Source: Candidatus Zhuqueibacterota bacterium RBG_16_48_16 (GTDB lineage: Bacteria; Zhuqueibacterota; Zhuqueibacteria; Residuimicrobiales; Sediminimicrobiaceae). Taken from it: a stretch of DNA of 10,375 nucleotides. The DNA lies in assembly GCA_001771235.1 (NCBI GenBank), contig METF01000221.1:1-10375 (forward strand), written 5' to 3'. The notes under the pieces are model-generated. The model saw only the letters and a program-made list of their open reading frames with translations, did no database searches and was not told the origin of the DNA. Positions 6,844-10,375 of the stretch are shown in pieces (position 1 is the first letter of the stretch; each line of letters begins with the position of its first letter). The position numbers and the translations under genes were made by a program.

Positions 6844-9800
6844 TCAAAATTCAATCGATAAGCCGAGCTGAATCTCACGCGGCGGCTGGTACCATTCGGG
6901 ACGGCGCAGATTCTCACCAAACGTGCCGATCCGCCTGGGGTCATAGCCGCCATAGTCCGTCAGCAAATTGGAGCTAAAGTCGGCCGTCCCGGTCTCACCA
7001 TAAACACTCTGCTCACCGCGCTGGTCAAACAAATTGTAAATGATCGTGTACAAGCGGAAATTCAATCCGCCAAACGGGATGTTTTTCAGTATCCGTATGT
7101 CCACTCCACTGATCGACGGCAGCCGGGCACTGTTTGTCGTCCAACCGACATAAGAGGACGCTCCGGTTATCTCTCCTTTCGATACCGCCGGCGTATACGG
7201 CTGGCCCGACTGGTAGCGGCCGGTCAACGACATCGTCCAGCCCTTGGTCTGCAGCGTCACAAAAGTATTCAACGTATGCCGCTGATCCCAGGCCATCGGC
7301 ACCAACGCGCGACGCGGCTCATCCGGCGTTGCGGAGTCATTATATACGCTATCATACGCATCATTCGGATCCGAATAGGTTCCCTCGGCAAGTTGATAGG
7401 TATAGTAAAGATTCGCCGAAAACATACGCGAAAATCGCTTTTCCAACTGTAAAGTCAAACCGTAAACATTCGAATAATCCTCGTTGCGGTAACGAGAATA
7501 GTTAACGCTGGGACGCACCGTCTTTAACAACGGCGTCGCACCAACCCAGCCACGGGTGTCCTTGTAAAAGAGTGATGCGTCGAAACCTATATCTTCACCC
7601 AACTGCTGCTGCAATCCAATCTCATAGTGAATCGTCTTCTCAGGCTCCAAATCCGGGTTGCCCAGGAGACGATTGCCGCCACCACTCTGCAGCTTGTAGT
7701 CGGAATCATTATACAAGTACTGGAATCCAGGCATGTTCAAAAAGTGTCCGTAAGAAAAATGGATGATGCCTCGATCGGTGATCGGATAGGCGATGCCTAT
7801 TCGCGGACTCACCCTTATCTTGGGATCGACGTCCTTGCGCATGAATTCCGCCCGCTCCTCCGGGCTGTACTTTGTTAATCCCGCCAGGTAAGCCGCAAAA
7901 TCTGACTGCGACATCGGCTCAGTCGGCTCCACATAGTCCTTGTAGATATTCTCGTACCTGAACGGATTGTACATGTCCGGGTCGCGCGGATCCGTGGGAA
8001 TTGTCGTGTTGGCATCAAAATAATCAATCCGCAATCCTATGTTGACGATCATCTCATTCAGCTCGATCTTGTCCTGTATATAGCTCGAAAACTCGCGCGG
8101 CTTGTGCGTATATACATCACGGCTCAAGCTCGATACCGACGGAACTTCCGGTGTAAACGGAATGATCTCTTCCTCTTTACCTTCCACCTTTTTCGCTATC
8201 AGCGTGTACGCGTCCAGCTTTAACTCGTGCAGCTTTAACTCAACTCCCGCCTTGATCTGGTGGCGGGAATTGACCTGGCTGGTTATGTCGAATTTCGCGT
8301 TCCAGAATCCGTAATCACGATAGGAATGATTATTGTTCGTGCCCGCACGGCTATAGCTGAAACTGGTTGGCGCCGCTGCCGAATCCGGATCGACATAGCC
8401 ATCCGGATCGTTCGGATTCACAAACCATTCATAGCCGATATCGACTTGTTTTATCGAATCCAGTCGCGTACTGCCAGGTGCGGTGGACGGGTCTATGATC
8501 CAATCCTCCAGATGTGTCGTATCCGCCGGCACGCGAACAAGCCAATGCGGAATCGCCGAAGTATCCTCATACAAATAACTGTTATTCTCTCGCGACATTG
8601 TCGCCAGACGCATTTCGTAGAACGTATTCTTGGACAAGGTATGCGTCCACGTCAGCATGTGCGTCATACTGTTGCTGTTACTCTGAGGTATTGCCCCCGG
8701 CACATAACGAAATCCCCTTGAATACGAACGGTCGTTGTGACTCTTATCAGCCATCAACTGGTAATTTAACTTTAGACTCGGCGAAAGACGATAGGTCAAC
8801 TTGCCCAGGCCAGAATAATCATAGCCTTCCTGCATCGCCACCAGCGAGCTGTCTCCTCCGAGGCCCTGCGGGAGAAACCACTCTCGTCCGTACAAATATC
8901 CATCACGCTGTATATAACGACCGTTTACAAAAAACGTCAGCTTGTCACTGAGCAATGGCACTGGCCCGCTCAAGGAAAAATCGGTATTGAATGTCAAATT
9001 GATATCCGACAGCGGATTCTCGAGAACCTCAACCTCTTCGAGTTCTCCGGCAGCGTTCCTCGTCGTGTCTACCCGAGTTAACACCGAGTAGACATCCGCA
9101 TTGCTCACATAGTCACCGACATAACTGTTGATCCTTCCGGTATATCTCCGGCCGCCCTCCTTAGTGATGATGTTCACAATTCCTGACATCGCTTTACCGT
9201 ATTCCGCATTAAACGTCCCGCTTACAACCTGAAGCTCCTGAATCGCATTGTTCTCTACACGGGCTCCCATCGATTCACCGCTGTATACATCGGTGATCTC
9301 GACGCCATCGACCCAGAACGTCACCTCGTTGGCGCGTCCGCCACGTATGTGAAAATCATTGCCGTCCCGGATCACGCCCGCCTGGAGCTGCAATACATCA
9401 CTGATGTTCTCCACCGGCAACGCCGCTATATCTTCCGAACTCACACTCGCCAGCGATGAGGTCATGTCCCGCTGCACCAATGGACGCTCCGCTACAATCG
9501 TCACCGTCTCGCCAGCCTCCAAAACTGTCTCCTCTAAACCAACATCACGCGACGTCGTCAAATCTATGCTCACTCGAATATTCTCTATCCGCAACTCCTT
9601 ATATCCCATCATGCTCACATGTATCGTATACACTCCCGGTGGAACATTCAATATCGTATAGCGACCATCTAAATCACTCGCCGATCCCAATTGCGTATCC
9701 TCCAATATCACATTGACTCCCGGCAACGGCTCGTTCGTCTTCGCATCTGTTATCCTCCCACTCACCTTTCCCGTGATTCCCCCCTCTACGGTACTGCTCG

Positions 9801-9858
9801 TTACTATTATTGCAAAAAGAATAATAGCAAAAATCGGTAGCATTCCATGAATCTTCAT
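6844..9858 (-). CDS. TonB-dependent receptor with N-terminal carboxypeptidase-regulatory-like domain
   Basis: 1004 residues from the ATG at 9858, which has AGGAGG at 9863-9868 and directly begins a signal peptide (about residues 1-26, hydrophobic core PIFAIILFAIIV). An upstream in-frame ATG at 10038 would add 60 non-hydrophobic residues and bury the signal peptide, so it is rejected. Residues 31-110 form the carboxypeptidase-regulatory-like beta-sandwich (GRITDAKTNEPLPGVNV, DLDGRYTILNVPPGVY). Residues 116-122 (GETVTIV) fit a TonB box. The plug is about 118-235 (LPVENISDVLQLQAGV, FHIRGG, VDGVEITD, VVSGTFNAEYGKAMSGIVNI). The barrel runs from about 240 to a terminal Phe (LSIEF) and includes the family's WDQRHTLN motif near 857. 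It would import a ligand across the outer membrane with TonB-ExbBD energy. The ligand is unknown; no SusD-like lipoprotein is adjacent. It is the first gene of the putative three-gene unit. Confidence 0.92.
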   Translation of the reverse strand: MKIHGMLPIFAIILFAIIVTSSTVEGGITGKVSGRITDAKTNEPLPGVNVILEDTQLGSASDLDGRYTILNVPPGVYTIHVSMMGYKELRIENIRVSIDLTTSRDVGLEETVLEAGETVTIVAERPLVQRDMTSSLASVSSEDIAALPVENISDVLQLQAGVIRDGNDFHIRGGRANEVTFWVDGVEITDVYSGESMGARVENNAIQELQVVSGTFNAEYGKAMSGIVNIITKEGGRRYTGRINSYVGDYVSNADVYSVLTRVDTTRNAAGELEEVEVLENPLSDINLTFNTDFSLSGPVPLLSDKLTFFVNGRYIQRDGYLYGREWFLPQGLGGDSSLVAMQEGYDYSGLGKLTYRLSPSLKLNYQLMADKSHNDRSYSRGFRYVPGAIPQSNSNSMTHMLTWTHTLSKNTFYEMRLATMSRENNSYLYEDTSAIPHWLVRVPADTTHLEDWIIDPSTAPGSTRLDSIKQVDIGYEWFVNPNDPDGYVDPDSAAAPTSFSYSRAGTNNNHSYRDYGFWNAKFDITSQVNSRHQIKAGVELKLHELKLDAYTLIAKKVEGKEEEIIPFTPEVPSVSSLSRDVYTHKPREFSSYIQDKIELNEMIVNIGLRIDYFDANTTIPTDPRDPDMYNPFRYENIYKDYVEPTEPMSQSDFAAYLAGLTKYSPEERAEFMRKDVDPKIRVSPRIGIAYPITDRGIIHFSYGHFLNMPGFQYLYNDSDYKLQSGGGNRLLGNPDLEPEKTIHYEIGLQQQLGEDIGFDASLFYKDTRGWVGATPLLKTVRPSVNYSRYRNEDYSNVYGLTLQLEKRFSRMFSANLYYTYQLAEGTYSDPNDAYDSVYNDSATPDEPRRALVPMAWDQRHTLNTFVTLQTKGWTMSLTGRYQSGQPYTPAVSKGEITGASSYVGWTTNSARLPSISGVDIRILKNIPFGGLNFRLYTIIYNLFDQRGEQSVYGETGTADFSSNLLTDYGGYDPRRIGTFGENLRRPEWYQPPREIQLGLSIEF

Positions 9859-10248
9859 CTTTCCTCCTTTGTTTGGTAGTTGGTTAAAGGCGGCTATTCC
9901 GATCATAAAAGATACATTATTTACCAGAAATTCAGAGCGCCATTTCGAGTGGTCACTTGTGACACGGAAAATAAATGTTCGCAATGATATTGCATTCAGA
10001 TAAAAAATCCTTCTCTCCGAGCTGGCGCGTACTAACAAAGATCAGAATACTTTGGTGAATAATAAAGTTGTCGCTATGGGCAATTTACGATTCGAGTGTG
10101 TTTTGTGCATGACTTTACTATGGTCATGTAATATCCAAATCGACTGAAGGTGATAATGTGGATGCTGATATCTTAACTTGCGTTAATTTATCTTCGAGAT
10201 AGAAAATAAGGCATATTTTTGGAGGGCTTAAAATTAATCGAAAACGAT
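9859..10248 (-). other. Long 5' leader of the receptor operon (about 390 nt)
   Basis: If transcription starts about 7 nt after the -10 box, the untranslated leader is about 390 nt. It contains short perfect hairpin-forming repeats: TATCTCGAAGATA (10189-10201), TTAACGCAAGTTAA with a GNRA-type GCAA loop (10173-10186), CATGAC/GTCATG (10108-10113 and 10123-10128), GCAAT-GAT-ATTGC (9981-9993), and GTCAC-TT-GTGAC (9952-9963). No known riboswitch class and no small gene with a ribosome-binding site is recognised. The leader could carry post-transcriptional control, or a second promoter nearer the gene may have been missed. Confidence 0.4.
9863..9868 (-). promoter_or_regulatory. Ribosome-binding site that decides the receptor start
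   Basis: AGGAGG within AAAGGAGGAAAG, 4 nt before the ATG at 9858. The longer in-frame ATG at 10038 has no such signal, so 9858 is taken as the start. Confidence 0.8.
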
Positions 10249-10251
10249 TAA
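10234..10251. promoter_or_regulatory. Perfect 18-bp palindromic operator candidate
   Basis: Minus strand TTAATCGTTTTCGATTAA: two 7-bp half-sites TTAATCG/CGATTAA around four bases. It begins 3 nt beyond the -10 box of the promoter at 10255-10283 and covers the expected transcription start, the classic place for a repressor site. CGATT half-sites are common for LacI-type regulators, but the regulator family cannot be settled from the site alone. In the RNA it would form a 7-bp hairpin at the very 5' end. Confidence 0.55.
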
Positions 10252-10254
10252 GAG

Positions 10255-10283
10255 ATTTTATAAAATTAATAACTCATTGTCAA
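10255..10283 (-). promoter_or_regulatory. Sigma70-like promoter of the receptor operon
   Basis: Minus strand TTGACA (10278-10283, perfect -35), 17-bp spacer, TAAAAT (10255-10260, five of six -10 bases). It points toward the receptor gene and has a perfect palindrome immediately downstream. This is the best promoter-like match I found in the window. Reservation: it lies in A/T-rich DNA, where such matches are easier to find, and some FCB bacteria use a different -10 consensus. Confidence 0.6.
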
Positions 10284-10315
10284 GTGTTTTTTAATTTCTA
10301 AAATCAAATTATAAA

Positions 10316-10342
10316 GACAGAAAGATGGAGGACAGAAAAATG
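10316..10342. repeat. Two direct copies of GACAGAAARATG
   Basis: GACAGAAAGATG (10316-10327) and GACAGAAAAATG (10331-10342) are 12-mers differing at one base, 15 bp apart. The spacer supplies GGAGG, so the second copy looks like a translated start (ATG at 10340 followed by 12 open codons to the edge), but this may be accidental. The element continues toward the window edge and may belong to a dispersed repeat outside. Confidence 0.4.
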
Positions 10343-10375
10343 TCTGCCACCTGCTCCACCACATCAGTGTCATCA

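Noticed and set aside
9859..10038. N-terminal extension of the receptor from an in-frame ATG at 10038
   Set aside because: No ribosome-binding site, a non-hydrophobic 60-residue extension, and a normal SD plus signal peptide at 9858.
10340..10375. Plus-strand partial CDS starting ATG at 10340
   Set aside because: Only twelve codons visible and the SD-ATG is made by a direct repeat; not enough to call a gene.

Overview
The window looks like chromosomal DNA of roughly balanced base composition from a Gram-negative bacterium of the Fibrobacterota-Chlorobiota-Bacteroidota (FCB) superphylum or a related candidate phylum (KSB1, Calditrichota or Marinimicrobia type). The reasons are a TonB-dependent receptor with an N-terminal carboxypeptidase-regulatory-like domain, a large secreted protein ending in a type IX secretion (T9SS) type A-like sorting domain, and a PorV/PorQ-family outer-membrane barrel. 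The phylum is inferred from gene families; no marker gene is present.

All convincing genes are on the minus strand, so they read from high to low coordinates. A sigma70-like promoter (10255-10283) with a perfect 18-bp palindrome over its expected start site (10234-10251) lies at the right edge. An unusually long leader of about 390 nt leads to the TonB-dependent receptor gene (6844-9858). A 191-bp spacer holding a 100-bp imperfect palindromic element follows, then the 1151-residue T9SS-type surface protein (3197-6652), then after 38 bp the PorV-like gene (2139-3158). These three genes are probably one transcription unit for an outer-membrane/surface module: a receptor, a secreted Ca-binding/fibronectin-type surface protein, and a PorV-like barrel that may help export or anchor that protein.

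Behind the PorV-like gene is a nested palindrome (2092-2124) and a 481-bp stretch without a clear gene, which contains a well-formed ribosome-binding site in front of an 10-codon ORF. The left edge (1-1657) is the 5' part of another secreted protein. It is built from tandem repeats of about 240 residues with a Rossmann-like, glutamine-amidotransferase/ThuA-like secondary-structure pattern. It is open at the window edge, with two full repeats and the start of a third.

No rRNA, tRNA, CRISPR array, transposase or prophage gene was recognised. The most interesting points are the receptor/substrate/PorV cassette, the uncharacterised repeat protein, the promoter-operator with its long structured leader, and several palindromic elements between genes.
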